In this document: one piece after another, positions 47,618-56,056 of the stretch
Numbering within the stretch: the stretch's first letter is position 1
Layout: each line of letters begins with the position of its first letter
Source of the DNA: Planctomycetota bacterium
Lineage (GTDB): Bacteria; Planctomycetota; Planctomycetia; Gemmatales; Gemmataceae
Direction of reading: 5' to 3'
Length of the DNA: 64,000 nt
Assembly (NCBI GenBank): GCA_021413735.1
Contig: JAIOPV010000188.1
Location: 97,378 to 161,377, forward strand
Program-made: the position numbers and the translations under genes
The notes under the pieces: model-generated
The model's input: the letters and a program-made list of their open reading frames with translations, nothing else
What the model was told of the DNA's origin: nothing
Databases searched by the model: none

Positions 47618-48520
47618 GTGGCGGCCCCGTACATCCAACCGGTCGAGTATTCGGCTTACGGGGTCACCGACGCGAGCTCCGCGCAGATCGAAGCCGCCGG
47701 ACGCGTCGTCAACACGTTCCTCTCTCGTCCCGAGGGGCTGCTCTGGTCGCCCGACGCGAACGGCGCGCCCGCCTACATGACCAACCTGCGTCCGACGCTC
47801 TCGCTGACCGCCCCCGCGCAGATCAACCCGGGCACGAACGTCGCCGTCACAATCCCGGGCCACAGCTTCGGCGCACCCAACATCGGCGACGTCGTCGTCC
47901 TCGACCGCTCGAATCCCAACATAACCGAGGCCTGCGTGATCATCGCCGCCTCCGGAAACACGCTGACCCTGTCGGCCGTGCAGTTCACGCACCCGGCCGC
48001 CACGATGGATTTCGGGCTGACGCTCCTCGAAGAACTCCCCGTCCCGGCCCACCGCTCGACGGTGCGGCTCTCGCGCTCCCCGCTGGCGCGCCTCCTGTCC
48101 GGATTCGGCCGGTACGCCACCGGCAGGCGGTCGCAGCAATTCGCGGGACCGGACCTCAACAACCTGCTGGCCTCCGTCGGGGCCTTCGGCGGCCCGCCGA
48201 CGTGGACGCCGTTCCCCATCGACCAGACCGACATCAATTTCGGCACGGGCGAGGTGTGGATACCCGCCGGGCTCATGCTCGCGTACTTCTCCGACGTGCG
48301 CCTCCGCTACGTCGCCGGGTGGCCGCAATCCGGCCTGCCCTCCGACATCAAGCAGGCGGTGGCGAACATCGTGCGATCGGCCATCGACTCGCCGTTCTTC
48401 GGCGGCAACGTCAAATCCATGAAAGCCGGTGACGGCACCATTGAGCGGTTCAGCGCCAGCTCGATCGACAAGGACACGCAGTCGCTCCTGCTGCCTTACA
48501 AATCGCTGCTGATGCGGTAG
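47618..48520 (+). CDS. Head-tail adaptor protein
   Basis: A 300-residue protein with a GTG start directly after the upstream stop. The N-terminal part (SSAQIEAAGRVVNTFLSRPEG) and the C-terminal segment SDIKQAVANIVRSAI, GGNVKSMKAGDGTIERFSASSIDKDT, LLPYKSLLMR follow the DNA-packaging adaptor (gp6/gp15-like) pattern. The central beta-rich insertion is longer than in HK97 gp6. It would dock under the portal. Confidence 0.65.
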   Translation: MAAPYIQPVEYSAYGVTDASSAQIEAAGRVVNTFLSRPEGLLWSPDANGAPAYMTNLRPTLSLTAPAQINPGTNVAVTIPGHSFGAPNIGDVVVLDRSNPNITEACVIIAASGNTLTLSAVQFTHPAATMDFGLTLLEELPVPAHRSTVRLSRSPLARLLSGFGRYATGRRSQQFAGPDLNNLLASVGAFGGPPTWTPFPIDQTDINFGTGEVWIPAGLMLAYFSDVRLRYVAGWPQSGLPSDIKQAVANIVRSAIDSPFFGGNVKSMKAGDGTIERFSASSIDKDTQSLLLPYKSLLMR

Positions 48521-48524
48521 CCGG

Positions 48525-48866
48525 ATGAGTTTCCTCTTCCCCAACACCATTTCCATCAGCCGGCAGAACTCTTCGGCGGCTGTGGGCTCGCAGCCCTACG
48601 GCGGTGTCACCCGGGCGAACGAAACCGTCATCGCCAGCGGAATTGCGGCGAACGTCTACGTGGACCGTCAGGGCACCAGCCCCGTCGCCAAACTCCCGGC
48701 GGATGCCGCGGGCCAGAGCACGTGGAAGATCGTCTTCCGCGGCCCCAAGGGGCTCGCGCAGTCGCGCGACATTATCACTGACGAACTCGGCAGGCGCTTC
48801 CAGGTAACTGCGCCGGATTGGGGTCCTCTCGTCACGACCTGCCGCGCGCAGATACTCGAAGTCTGA
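48525..48866 (+). CDS. Head-completion (stopper) protein
   Basis: A 113-residue protein. TISISRQNSSAAVGSQPYGG, then ASGIAANVYVDRQG and a strand-rich end (LGRRFQVTAPDWGPLVTTCRAQILEV). Length, position after the adaptor and the final beta-barrel-like segment fit a stopper or head-tail joining protein. Confidence 0.65.
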   Translation: MSFLFPNTISISRQNSSAAVGSQPYGGVTRANETVIASGIAANVYVDRQGTSPVAKLPADAAGQSTWKIVFRGPKGLAQSRDIITDELGRRFQVTAPDWGPLVTTCRAQILEV

Positions 48867-48867
48867 C

Positions 48868-49704
48868 GTGGCCGACCTCAGCGATGTCGAGAACGTCCTC
48901 GTCTCGACGATCACCCAGATCGTCTACCCGACCGGCACCGGCAACCCGTCCGTCGTGTCCGCCGGGTGCAAAATCTACCGCGGTTGGCCCGTCTCCGCTA
49001 ACCTCGACGCCGACCTCGCGGCGGGCCTGATTAACATCTCGGTCTTCCCGCAGAACACGGAAACGTCCAAGACCCTCTACACGAAGGACTGGCAGGAACT
49101 GCCCGTATCGACACCGAGCCTGACCTTGGCGGCCTCGGGAACCACCATCACCGTCGGTGGAACCTCGTCTTCTCCGCTGAACGCCGCCGCCATCGTCAAC
49201 CGCAAGGGATACGTCTACCCGGTCCAGGCGGGCGACACGCTCAACGTGATCGCCACCGGCCTTGCGGCGCTCATCAGCGCCGACACACCGGCCACCAGTA
49301 CCGGACCAGTCATTACCGTCCCCGCGGCCCGGCAGATCGCCGCCCGCGTCGGGGCGGTGGGCACCGTCGCCCGCGAGACCAAACGCCAGAAGCGGGGCAT
49401 CCAGATCACGTTCTGGTGCCCGAATCCGGCTGTTCGCGACGCCGTGGTCCCCGTCGTGGACCGGGCGCTCGCCGCCACGCAGTTCCTGTCCCTGCCCGAC
49501 GGCAGCGGCGGCCGAATGATCTACGAGCGCAGCACCGTCTCCGACCGTTCGGAGCGCGAGGGGCTGTACCGCCGCGACCTGTTCTACTCCGTCGAGTACC
49601 CCACCACCGACTCGCTCGGCGCGGCTCAGATCGTCGCCGAATTGTTCAACCTGACCGGCGGCCTCGACCCGAGCGCCCCGGCGATCCAATCGTTCACCCT
49701 TTAA
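48868..49704 (+). CDS. Tail terminator / neck-type protein
   Basis: A 278-residue protein from a GTG one base after the upstream stop. It has SDVENVLVSTITQIVYP near the N-terminus, GCKIYRGWPVSANLDADLAAGLINISVFP and a LysM-like YVYPVQAGDTLNVIATGLAALI segment at about 107-130, then a barrel-like end with ITFWCPNPAVRDAVVPVV. It lies between the stopper and the sheath, the place of neck/tail-completion proteins. Confidence 0.6.
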   Translation: MADLSDVENVLVSTITQIVYPTGTGNPSVVSAGCKIYRGWPVSANLDADLAAGLINISVFPQNTETSKTLYTKDWQELPVSTPSLTLAASGTTITVGGTSSSPLNAAAIVNRKGYVYPVQAGDTLNVIATGLAALISADTPATSTGPVITVPAARQIAARVGAVGTVARETKRQKRGIQITFWCPNPAVRDAVVPVVDRALAATQFLSLPDGSGGRMIYERSTVSDRSEREGLYRRDLFYSVEYPTTDSLGAAQIVAELFNLTGGLDPSAPAIQSFTL

Positions 49705-49715
49705 AGGAGACCACC

Positions 49716-49880
49716 ATGGCCCGAGTGCTTGTCGTTACCAACCCGTTCGGCGGCCGCAGCCAGGGCGACCGCATCACCGACGCGAGCGAGATCGAGGAGA
49801 TCCTGTCCGGCGAACACGCCAGCCATGTCGTTCGCGCCGAGCACGCGGAAACGCCTTCCTCCAAACCCAGCAAAAACTAG
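49716..49880 (+). CDS. Small protein before the sheath gene
   Basis: A 54-residue protein too short for its own track entry: MARVLVVTNPFGGRSQGDRI, then a helix EIEEILSGEHASHVVR. AAAGGAGACC is upstream. Similar short genes precede sheath genes in Mu-like phages (gp38-like position); function unknown. Confidence 0.6.
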   Translation: MARVLVVTNPFGGRSQGDRITDASEIEEILSGEHASHVVRAEHAETPSSKPSKN

Positions 49881-49892
49881 GAGCCACCCGCC

Positions 49893-51425
49893 ATGACCAT
49901 CGTCCAGCAGGGCCAGATCAACACCAACGCACTGATCGTTCCCGACCTCATCGTCCAGATCGTCCCGCCCTCGTGGACGCTGCTCAACGGCGTACCCACC
50001 AACATCCTCGGCGTCGTCGGCACGGCGACGTGGGGCCCGGTGAACAGTCCGACCATCGCCAGCGGCGTGGCCGACACCTCCAGCCAGTTCGGCCAGATGC
50101 AGGCCCGCAAGTTCGACCTCGGCACCGCCGTCGCGGCTGCTGCACTTCAGGGCGCGGCCAACTTCCGACTCGTGCGCGTCACCGACGGGACGGACGCGGC
50201 GGCGAGCGGAACGGCGGGGACCGGGACCGGCATCACCTTTACCGCCAAGTACACCGGCTCTCTGGGCAACTCCCTGAGCGTGATCATCGGCGCGGGCTCG
50301 AACAGCACGGCCGGCGCGCCCACCTTCAAAGTCACGGTGGCCCTGCCGGGTTACCTGCCCGAAGTGTTCGACAACATCGGCGGGACCGGCAACGCGATCT
50401 TCGCCAACATGGTTAGTGCGATCAACCTCGGTCAGAGCGGCCTGCGCGGCCCGTCGCAGCTCGTCGTGGCGACACTCGGCTCCGGCACCACCGCGCCGAG
50501 CGTGCCCTTGACCGTCACGATGTCCGGCGGCACCGACGGCGCGACAACCATCACCTCGGCGGTCCTTGTGGGTCTCGACACCGTCCCCCGCAAGGGCATG
50601 TACGCGTTGCGCAGCACCGGCGCGTCCGTCGCGATGCTGGCCGACGCGGACGACTCGACCCAGTGGACCACGCAGGTGGCCTACGGACTGTCCGAAGGCA
50701 CCTACATGATTATGACGGGACCGGCCGGCGACACGATCAGCAACGCGGTCTCGGTCAAGAGCACCGCGGGTATCGACAGCTATGCCGCGAAGCTGCTGTT
50801 CGGCGACTGGGTCTACATCAACGACAACGTCAACAACCAGATCCGCCTGATCTCCCCGCAGGGGTTCGCGGCCGGTCTGCTCTCCAACCTGTCGCCCGAG
50901 CAGTCGAGCCTGAACAAGCAGATGCTCGGGATCGTCGGCACGCAGAAGAGCTACGCCAACCAGCAGTACAGCAACGCGGAACTGCAGACGCTCGGCCTCG
51001 CCGGGATCGACGTCATCACCAACCCGGTACCCGGCGGGCGCTACTTCGGCGCGCGCTTCGGCCACAACACGTCGAGTAACGCCGTCGTCCACGGGGACAA
51101 CTACACCCGCATGACCAACTACATCGCCTCGACCCTGAACGCGGGGATGGGCACCTACATCGGCCGGCTCATCAGCCCGACCGAGATGAACCAGGCCAAG
51201 GCCACGCTGGACGCGTTCTTCTCGAACATGGCCCAGCAGGGAATGATCCAGGAGTGGCGGGTCGTGCTCGACCTGACCAACAACCCGCCGAGCCGCACCG
51301 CGCTCGGCTACCAGCAGGCCGACGTGAAGGTCCGCTACCTCGCCATCAACGAGTTCTTCCTCATCAACGTCGAAGGGGGCCAGTCCGTGGTCATCCGCAA
51401 CGGCTCACCCACGCCCGCAGTTTAA
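49893..51425 (+). CDS. Contractile tail sheath protein
   Basis: A 510-residue protein. VGTATWGPVNSPTIAS is the conserved N-terminal sheath segment; a Ser/Gly/Thr-rich domain follows, then GLAGIDVITNPVPGGRYFGARFGHNTS (about 370-395) and RYLAINEFFLINVEGG at the C-terminus, both typical of Mu/P2-type sheaths. It drives contraction, so the phage is a myovirus. The tube gene comes next. Confidence 0.9.
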   Translation: MTIVQQGQINTNALIVPDLIVQIVPPSWTLLNGVPTNILGVVGTATWGPVNSPTIASGVADTSSQFGQMQARKFDLGTAVAAAALQGAANFRLVRVTDGTDAAASGTAGTGTGITFTAKYTGSLGNSLSVIIGAGSNSTAGAPTFKVTVALPGYLPEVFDNIGGTGNAIFANMVSAINLGQSGLRGPSQLVVATLGSGTTAPSVPLTVTMSGGTDGATTITSAVLVGLDTVPRKGMYALRSTGASVAMLADADDSTQWTTQVAYGLSEGTYMIMTGPAGDTISNAVSVKSTAGIDSYAAKLLFGDWVYINDNVNNQIRLISPQGFAAGLLSNLSPEQSSLNKQMLGIVGTQKSYANQQYSNAELQTLGLAGIDVITNPVPGGRYFGARFGHNTSSNAVVHGDNYTRMTNYIASTLNAGMGTYIGRLISPTEMNQAKATLDAFFSNMAQQGMIQEWRVVLDLTNNPPSRTALGYQQADVKVRYLAINEFFLINVEGGQSVVIRNGSPTPAV

Positions 51426-51441
51426 GTAAGGAGTACCGCCC

Positions 51442-51873
51442 ATGCCATTCAACAACTTCTCCGTCGGCAAAGACGTCTCGCTCACGGTCGTCACCAGCTA
51501 CGGCACCCTCAAGTTCGCCGGGCTGACCGACTTCTCGGCCGACCCGATGACCACCGACCTCAAGACCAAGCTGCTCGACGGCACCCCGAAGTTCGGATTC
51601 ATCCCCGACGGGTACAAGGGCTCGTTCAAACTCGACCGCCTCGACGCCACGGTGGACAACTACTGGGCGCAGGTCGAAGCCGACTACTACGGTGGTAAAA
51701 ACATCCAGGCCGGGATCATTAACGAGATCATCACCGAGGCCGACGGCTCGATCACCCAGTGGCGCTACGACGGCGTCGTGCTGCGCCTCGAAAAGAGCGG
51801 CGACTGGGGCGGTGATAAGAAGGTGGAGCAGAGCGTCACGTTCCAGGCGGCCCGCAAGATTAAGGTCGCGTAA
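51442..51873 (+). CDS. Tail tube protein
   Basis: A 143-residue protein right after the sheath. MPFNNFSVGKDVSLTVVTSYG, then DLKTKLLDGTPKFGFIPDGYKGSFKLDR and VTFQAARKIKV fit the beta-barrel tube family of contractile phages. GTAAGGAGTACC gives a good ribosome site. Confidence 0.82.
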   Translation: MPFNNFSVGKDVSLTVVTSYGTLKFAGLTDFSADPMTTDLKTKLLDGTPKFGFIPDGYKGSFKLDRLDATVDNYWAQVEADYYGGKNIQAGIINEIITEADGSITQWRYDGVVLRLEKSGDWGGDKKVEQSVTFQAARKIKVA

Positions 51874-51944
51874 CTTCTGAATTCTTGACACCCCCGCCGC
51901 ACGGGTTTACCAAAGAAGGGCAACTCTAACCAAGGATGGACGCC

Positions 51945-52286
51945 ATGAACGACACGCCCCAACAGCCCAAAAAACCGGCGATGAGCCTGTGCATCGCGAA
52001 AAGCGGTCAGGTCATTGCACGCAGCCTACCCGCCGGCGAGAAGCCGCGGAACGTCCTACACATTCCGCTCAACGTCAACGCCGACCCGCGCCTGTTCGTC
52101 AAGGGCGGCGAGCTCGTGCGCCCGTTCGTGACCTACGAGTTCAAGCTCCGCCGCACGATGGACGTCTCCGGCATCGACGTCTCGCTCTACCAGGAAGCCG
52201 GGATGAAAGAGTTCGACCCGGCCGACATGGTGCCGATCGCCATCCGCTCGCTGGACAAAGACTTCGACGAACTGAACGGGGCGTAA
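51945..52286 (+). CDS. Tail assembly-region protein
   Basis: A 113-residue protein. ATG 51945 is favoured over 51936 because AAGGA then stands eight bases upstream. MSLCIAKSGQVIARSLPAGEKP and VTYEFKLRRTMDVSGIDVSLYQE suggest a beta-rich virion protein. It is placed between tube and tail chaperone genes; function unknown. Confidence 0.55.
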   Translation: MNDTPQQPKKPAMSLCIAKSGQVIARSLPAGEKPRNVLHIPLNVNADPRLFVKGGELVRPFVTYEFKLRRTMDVSGIDVSLYQEAGMKEFDPADMVPIAIRSLDKDFDELNGA

Positions 52287-52287
52287 G

Positions 52288-52686
52288 ATGACCAAAGTCA
52301 CCGTCCACGCCACCCCCGCCGAGACCCCCAGCCAGTCCGTCATCAAGTCCGCCAACCAACTCACTCACGTGACCGATACGAAGGGCCGCAAGCTCGGCCT
52401 CCGTCGCGTCCCGTTCCTCGAAGAGTTCCGCATCATCGAAGCCGTCGGCGCCGATCGCGCCGCGAACCAGGTCTACATGAGCATGCTCAACCCGGTTCTG
52501 TGCATCGCCGAGATCGACGGGGAAAAGATCGACATCCCCCGCACGCACCCGCAGATCGAAGCGCTGATCCAGCGTGCCGGCGAGGAAGGCTTCCTTGCGG
52601 CGTTCAAGTGGGTCGCCGCGAGCGCCGATCCGGGAACGGCCGACACCGAGGCCAAAGTAAAAAACGGGGCCGGCACCCCGGCCTGA
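52288..52686 (+). CDS. Tail assembly chaperone, short form (gpG-like)
   Basis: A 132-residue protein. The conserved part LGLRRVPFLEEFRIIEAVGADRAAN and ALIQRAGEEGFLAAFKWV is the pattern of phage tail assembly chaperones that bind tape-measure protein. Near its 3' end AAAAAAC (52659-52665) is in phase for -1 slippage, which would make the longer gpGT-like product described separately. Confidence 0.75.
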   Translation: MTKVTVHATPAETPSQSVIKSANQLTHVTDTKGRKLGLRRVPFLEEFRIIEAVGADRAANQVYMSMLNPVLCIAEIDGEKIDIPRTHPQIEALIQRAGEEGFLAAFKWVAASADPGTADTEAKVKNGAGTPA

Positions 52687-52838
52687 GAGACCGCCTCTGG
52701 CTGGTTTATAACGGGGTGCCTTACGACGTCGCCTTCTGCCTGCCGCCCGAAGACGTGGCGGCTTACGGAATCATCTTCGGTGAATTCGAGGGCTCGGGCT
52801 TTAACTGGAACACGATGACCTGGGAGAAACGCCAATGA
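52288..52838 (+). CDS. Tail assembly chaperone, long form by -1 frameshift (gpGT-like)
   Basis: Reading GTA AAA AAC in the short form and slipping back one base on A AAA AAC leads to KKRGRHPGLRDRLWLVYNGVPYD, then AYGIIFGEFEGSGFNWNTMTWEKRQ. This second part looks like the T domain (VYNGVPYDVAFCLPPEDV), lacks its own start codon, and stops at TGA 52836-52838, overlapping the next gene. The product would be about 183 residues. The slippery heptamer is among the most efficient known in bacteria. Confidence 0.75.
52659..52665 (+). promoter_or_regulatory. Programmed -1 frameshift site A AAA AAC
   Basis: In-phase X XXY YYZ heptamer in the chaperone gene, 19 bases before the 0-frame stop. A GC-rich stretch (GGGGCCGGCACCCCGGCC) directly after it can fold into a hairpin that would stimulate slippage. 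Confidence 0.75.
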
Positions 52839-53317
52839 AGCAATTCGGCAGCATGGGAGACTTCGCCGCCCACCTGCTGACGCTCTCCGCCGCCCAGCAC
52901 GACGCGGAGAAGAAGTCGCTCGAAGAGGGAGCGAAGCTCATCGAAAAGCGCGCGAAGGAGAAGATCGGCGAATACCAGAACGAGGAGGGGCCGTTCATCG
53001 CGTGGGCGGAGCTGGCCGACTCGACCAAGGACCACCGCGCGAGCCGGGGATTCCCCGAGGACGAGCCGCTGCTCCGCACCGGCGCGATGCGCGACAGCAT
53101 TCAGCACACCGTCTTCGACCACGTCGCACAGATCGGCTCCAACAGCGACATCGCCGTCTGGCAGGAACTCGGCACCGAACACATCCCGCCGCGCTCCTTT
53201 CTGGGCGGTGCCGCCGCCGAGAGTGCGGCGAAGATTTGTGAAATCACCGGCCGCAACGCCGTCGTCGCCCTCGTGGGTGCGGACGTCTTCGGCGGCCGGA
53301 TACTGATCGAGGGTTAG
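52835..53317 (+). CDS. HK97-gp10/Mu-gpG-type virion morphogenesis protein
   Basis: A 160-residue protein coupled to the frameshift product (ATGA). EEGAKLIEKRAKEKIGEYQ, then LLRTGAMRDSIQHTVFDH and AVWQELGTEHIPPRSFLGGAA follow the tail-completion pattern (LRTG.mr.SI, Q.lGT..iPPRpFL). It usually sits nearer the neck genes; here it lies between chaperone and tape measure. Confidence 0.75.
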   Translation: MKQFGSMGDFAAHLLTLSAAQHDAEKKSLEEGAKLIEKRAKEKIGEYQNEEGPFIAWAELADSTKDHRASRGFPEDEPLLRTGAMRDSIQHTVFDHVAQIGSNSDIAVWQELGTEHIPPRSFLGGAAAESAAKICEITGRNAVVALVGADVFGGRILIEG

Positions 53318-53318
53318 G

Positions 53319-55079
53319 ATGTTCGAGGCGTACAAGGTCGGCGTCACGCTGGCGCTCCAGAACCAGGTCAGCGGCATACTCGGGCTGATCGCGCGCGACT
53401 TCATCAAGACCGACAAGGAAGCCCAAAAGCTTCATACCACGTTGAAAGAAATCAAGCTGCTCGGCATGACCGGGGCGCTCCTCGGCGGCGCGGGCTTCGC
53501 CGGGCTGCACGCCCTCGGCAAGACGCTCGCCGCGGCCAAGGAATACCAGCAGGCGTTCGCGGCGTTCAAGGCCATCAATCTCGGCGACGCGATCAACTCG
53601 CAGGCCGACAAGTTCGCCCGCGGCAGCAGCGTCATCGGCGCGTCGGCCACGGACCTGATCCGCACCACGCGCGACCTGCACACGGTCCTGAACGACTTCG
53701 GCCTGGCCAAGCAGCTGACACCGGGATTCGCCCAGTTGAAATTCGCCAACCAGGCCGTCTTCGGCGGCCACGGGCTCAACTTCAACGAGGCGCAGTTGCG
53801 CGACCTGGAGCGGATCATCGAGATGAAGGGGGGCTTCAAAGGCGCCCCCGACTTCCTCGCGCAGGCGTCCATGATGCAGCAGGTGATCGCGAGCACCGGC
53901 GGCATGGTCAAGCCGACGGACTACCTGAATTTCATCAAGACCGCGGGCGTGGCCGGGCGACTGCTCGGCGACAAGTCCTTCTACTACGGCATGGAGCCGC
54001 TCATCCAGGAGATGGGGGGCAACCGCGTCGGCACCGCGCTAATGAGCGCGTACGCCAACCTCGGACAGGGGCGGACGACGGTGCGGGCGGCCAACGAGAT
54101 GATGCGGCTGGGCCTCCTCGACCCGAAGATGGTCGAGTACACGAAGATCGGCACGATCAAGCAGGTGCGGCCCGGCGCGCTGAAAGGCATGGATCAGTTC
54201 ACCTCCAACCCGTACGAGTGGATGAAGGCCGTGCTGCTCCCGGCCATGGCCAGCAAGGGGATCACGTCCGAGAAGGGCATCCTGAACGAGATCAGCGCGA
54301 TCATGACGAACCGGACCGGGGCGTCCTTGTACAGCCTGATGTACCTCCAGCAGCACAAGATCGAGAAGGCGATGGGGATCAGCCAGAACGCCATGACCCC
54401 CGCGCAGATGACGAAGCTCGCCCTGTCCACCCCCGAGGGCGCGGAGATGGCGCTGGGAGCGGCGTGGAAGAATCTGAAGATCGCCATGGGCGAGTCGCTC
54501 TGGCCGATCATCATCCCCGGCCTGAACGCGCTGGCCGAGGGCTTGCGATCGTTTGGTCAGTGGGTCAACCGCCACCCGGTGAGATTCGACTACATGATCA
54601 AGGGGTTCGCCGGGCTATCGGCGGCCCTTTTATTTAGCGGCTCCGTCCTGACGCTCAAGGCCGCCTTCATGGGCATCAGCCTCCTCATGCCGACGCTGGC
54701 GGGAACGATTACAGCCTCGGTGCTGCCCGCTCTGGGCGCGCTGAGCGCCGCGCTCCTGCCCCTCGCTGCCATCGCCTACCACAAGGAGATCGCCGGGGGT
54801 ATCGACAGCCGCGCGCCGGGCATCGGCGATGCGCTGCGCAAGGCCTTCACCCGCGAGGGCTGGCGCGAGTTGGGCTGGGAACGCACCCATCCGGGCGGCG
54901 CACCGCCGTCCGGCGGCAAGGGTTACCTCGGCACGACGGTCGTCCAGATCGACGGCCGTAAAGTCGCCGAGGCCGCCACGAACTACCAGTACCGCTCGAT
55001 GAACGCCGAAGCTACTTCCGGCAGCGGGTTCGACTGGCGGTCCGGGTACGTCCCCTCCGCGCTCACGGGCGCCCGGTGA
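53319..55079 (+). CDS. Tape measure protein (short)
   Basis: A 586-residue protein. The N-terminal part has coiled helices (DKEAQKLHTTLKEIKLLG); hydrophobic segments at about 430-480 (FAGLSAALLFSGSVLTLKA, ITASVLPALGALSAALLPLA) match the membrane-active part of tape measure proteins. At roughly one residue per 0.15 nm it predicts a tail of only about 80-90 nm. Located after the tail chaperones as expected. Confidence 0.82.
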   Translation: MFEAYKVGVTLALQNQVSGILGLIARDFIKTDKEAQKLHTTLKEIKLLGMTGALLGGAGFAGLHALGKTLAAAKEYQQAFAAFKAINLGDAINSQADKFARGSSVIGASATDLIRTTRDLHTVLNDFGLAKQLTPGFAQLKFANQAVFGGHGLNFNEAQLRDLERIIEMKGGFKGAPDFLAQASMMQQVIASTGGMVKPTDYLNFIKTAGVAGRLLGDKSFYYGMEPLIQEMGGNRVGTALMSAYANLGQGRTTVRAANEMMRLGLLDPKMVEYTKIGTIKQVRPGALKGMDQFTSNPYEWMKAVLLPAMASKGITSEKGILNEISAIMTNRTGASLYSLMYLQQHKIEKAMGISQNAMTPAQMTKLALSTPEGAEMALGAAWKNLKIAMGESLWPIIIPGLNALAEGLRSFGQWVNRHPVRFDYMIKGFAGLSAALLFSGSVLTLKAAFMGISLLMPTLAGTITASVLPALGALSAALLPLAAIAYHKEIAGGIDSRAPGIGDALRKAFTREGWRELGWERTHPGGAPPSGGKGYLGTTVVQIDGRKVAEAATNYQYRSMNAEATSGSGFDWRSGYVPSALTGAR

Positions 55080-55867
55080 GCGTGACCCTCACCCTCGGCG
55101 GGGTCGTCTTCGCCGACTTCGAGATCCCGCCGACCATCAACTTCGGCGGCGCGCAGATGCTCGTGATCCACAAACTGCCCGGCGGCAGCCGCGTCATCGA
55201 CTCGCTCGGTCCGGACGACGCGGACATCCGCTGGTCGGGGCGGTTCCGCGGCTCCAGCGCGGAGCAGCGGGCCCTCCTGCTCGACTTCATGCGCCGACAG
55301 GGCCGGCAGATCCTGCTGACGTGGGGCCTCCACCGCTACCAGGTCGTGATCCGCGAGTTCACCGCCAACTTCGAGCAGACGCACGAAATCCCCTACAGCA
55401 TCACCTGCGCCGTGGTGAAGGACGAGGCCCAGGCCATCGCCTCCGCGGTCTTCGGGTTCGTCGAATCCCTCGCCGCCGATCTGGTCAGCGCCGCCGGCCT
55501 GAGCGCCGTCATCGGCAGCGCCACGATCAGCGCGGCGGTCACCGGCGTGGGAACCGCCCTGAGCAACTACCAGGCGGGGGTGCCGAACACCACCAACGCA
55601 CTCGCGGGGGCCACGGCCGCCGCCGAGGGGCCGCTGTTGTCGGCCCTACAGAATTCGATCACGGGGGCGCAAACGGTCACCCGAACCGCCATTGCTTCGG
55701 CGTCCGGTGCCGTCACGGCGCTGCCCACTCCCGCCGGCGGAAGCCCGTCGGCCATGGCTTCGGCACTGACCGCCACCACTGCGGCCGTGGGCCAACTCGG
55801 CAACCTCTACCAACTCTCCTCCGTCCTCGGGCGGATGGGGGTCAACACCACCAACAAGGGCAGCTAA
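55076..55867 (+). CDS. Baseplate/tail protein (DNA-circularization-like position)
   Basis: A 263-residue protein. GTG 55076 overlaps the upstream stop. The first 130 residues are beta-rich (LGGVVFADFEIPPTINFGGAQ, IRWSGRFRGSSAEQRALLLDFM, YQVVIREFTANFEQTHEIPY), resembling the N-terminal domain of Mu gp43-like/baseplate hub-associated proteins. The second half is Ala/Thr-rich and helical. It probably links tube and hub. Confidence 0.65.
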   Translation: MSVTLTLGGVVFADFEIPPTINFGGAQMLVIHKLPGGSRVIDSLGPDDADIRWSGRFRGSSAEQRALLLDFMRRQGRQILLTWGLHRYQVVIREFTANFEQTHEIPYSITCAVVKDEAQAIASAVFGFVESLAADLVSAAGLSAVIGSATISAAVTGVGTALSNYQAGVPNTTNALAGATAAAEGPLLSALQNSITGAQTVTRTAIASASGAVTALPTPAGGSPSAMASALTATTAAVGQLGNLYQLSSVLGRMGVNTTNKGS

Positions 55868-56056
55868 ATGCGCACGATCACCGTCGCCGGGGGCGACCTC
55901 TTTACACTCGCGCTCCAGTACCTCGGGGACGCGACCCAGTGGAACCGCATCGCGCAGGCCAACGGCCTCATCGACCCGACGCTCACCGGCATCGTGACCC
56001 TTCAGATTCCCTCGGTCGATCCGGCCGCGGGTGGGGGCGTGTTTGTCGTCGGCTAA
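55868..56056 (+). CDS. LysM-like tail protein X
   Basis: A 62-residue protein. DLFTLALQYLGDATQWNRIAQANGL followed by VTLQIP is the LysM-type fold of P2 gpX and related hub proteins. It starts immediately after the upstream stop and its end overlaps the hub gene. It likely binds hub and spike in the baseplate. Confidence 0.8.
   Translation: MRTITVAGGDLFTLALQYLGDATQWNRIAQANGLIDPTLTGIVTLQIPSVDPAAGGGVFVVG

Noticed and set aside
46862-48556. 564-residue minus-strand ORF
   Set aside because: Antisense to virion genes; composition follows the reverse of their codons.
49701-51092. 463-residue minus-strand ORF
   Set aside because: Antisense to the sheath gene.
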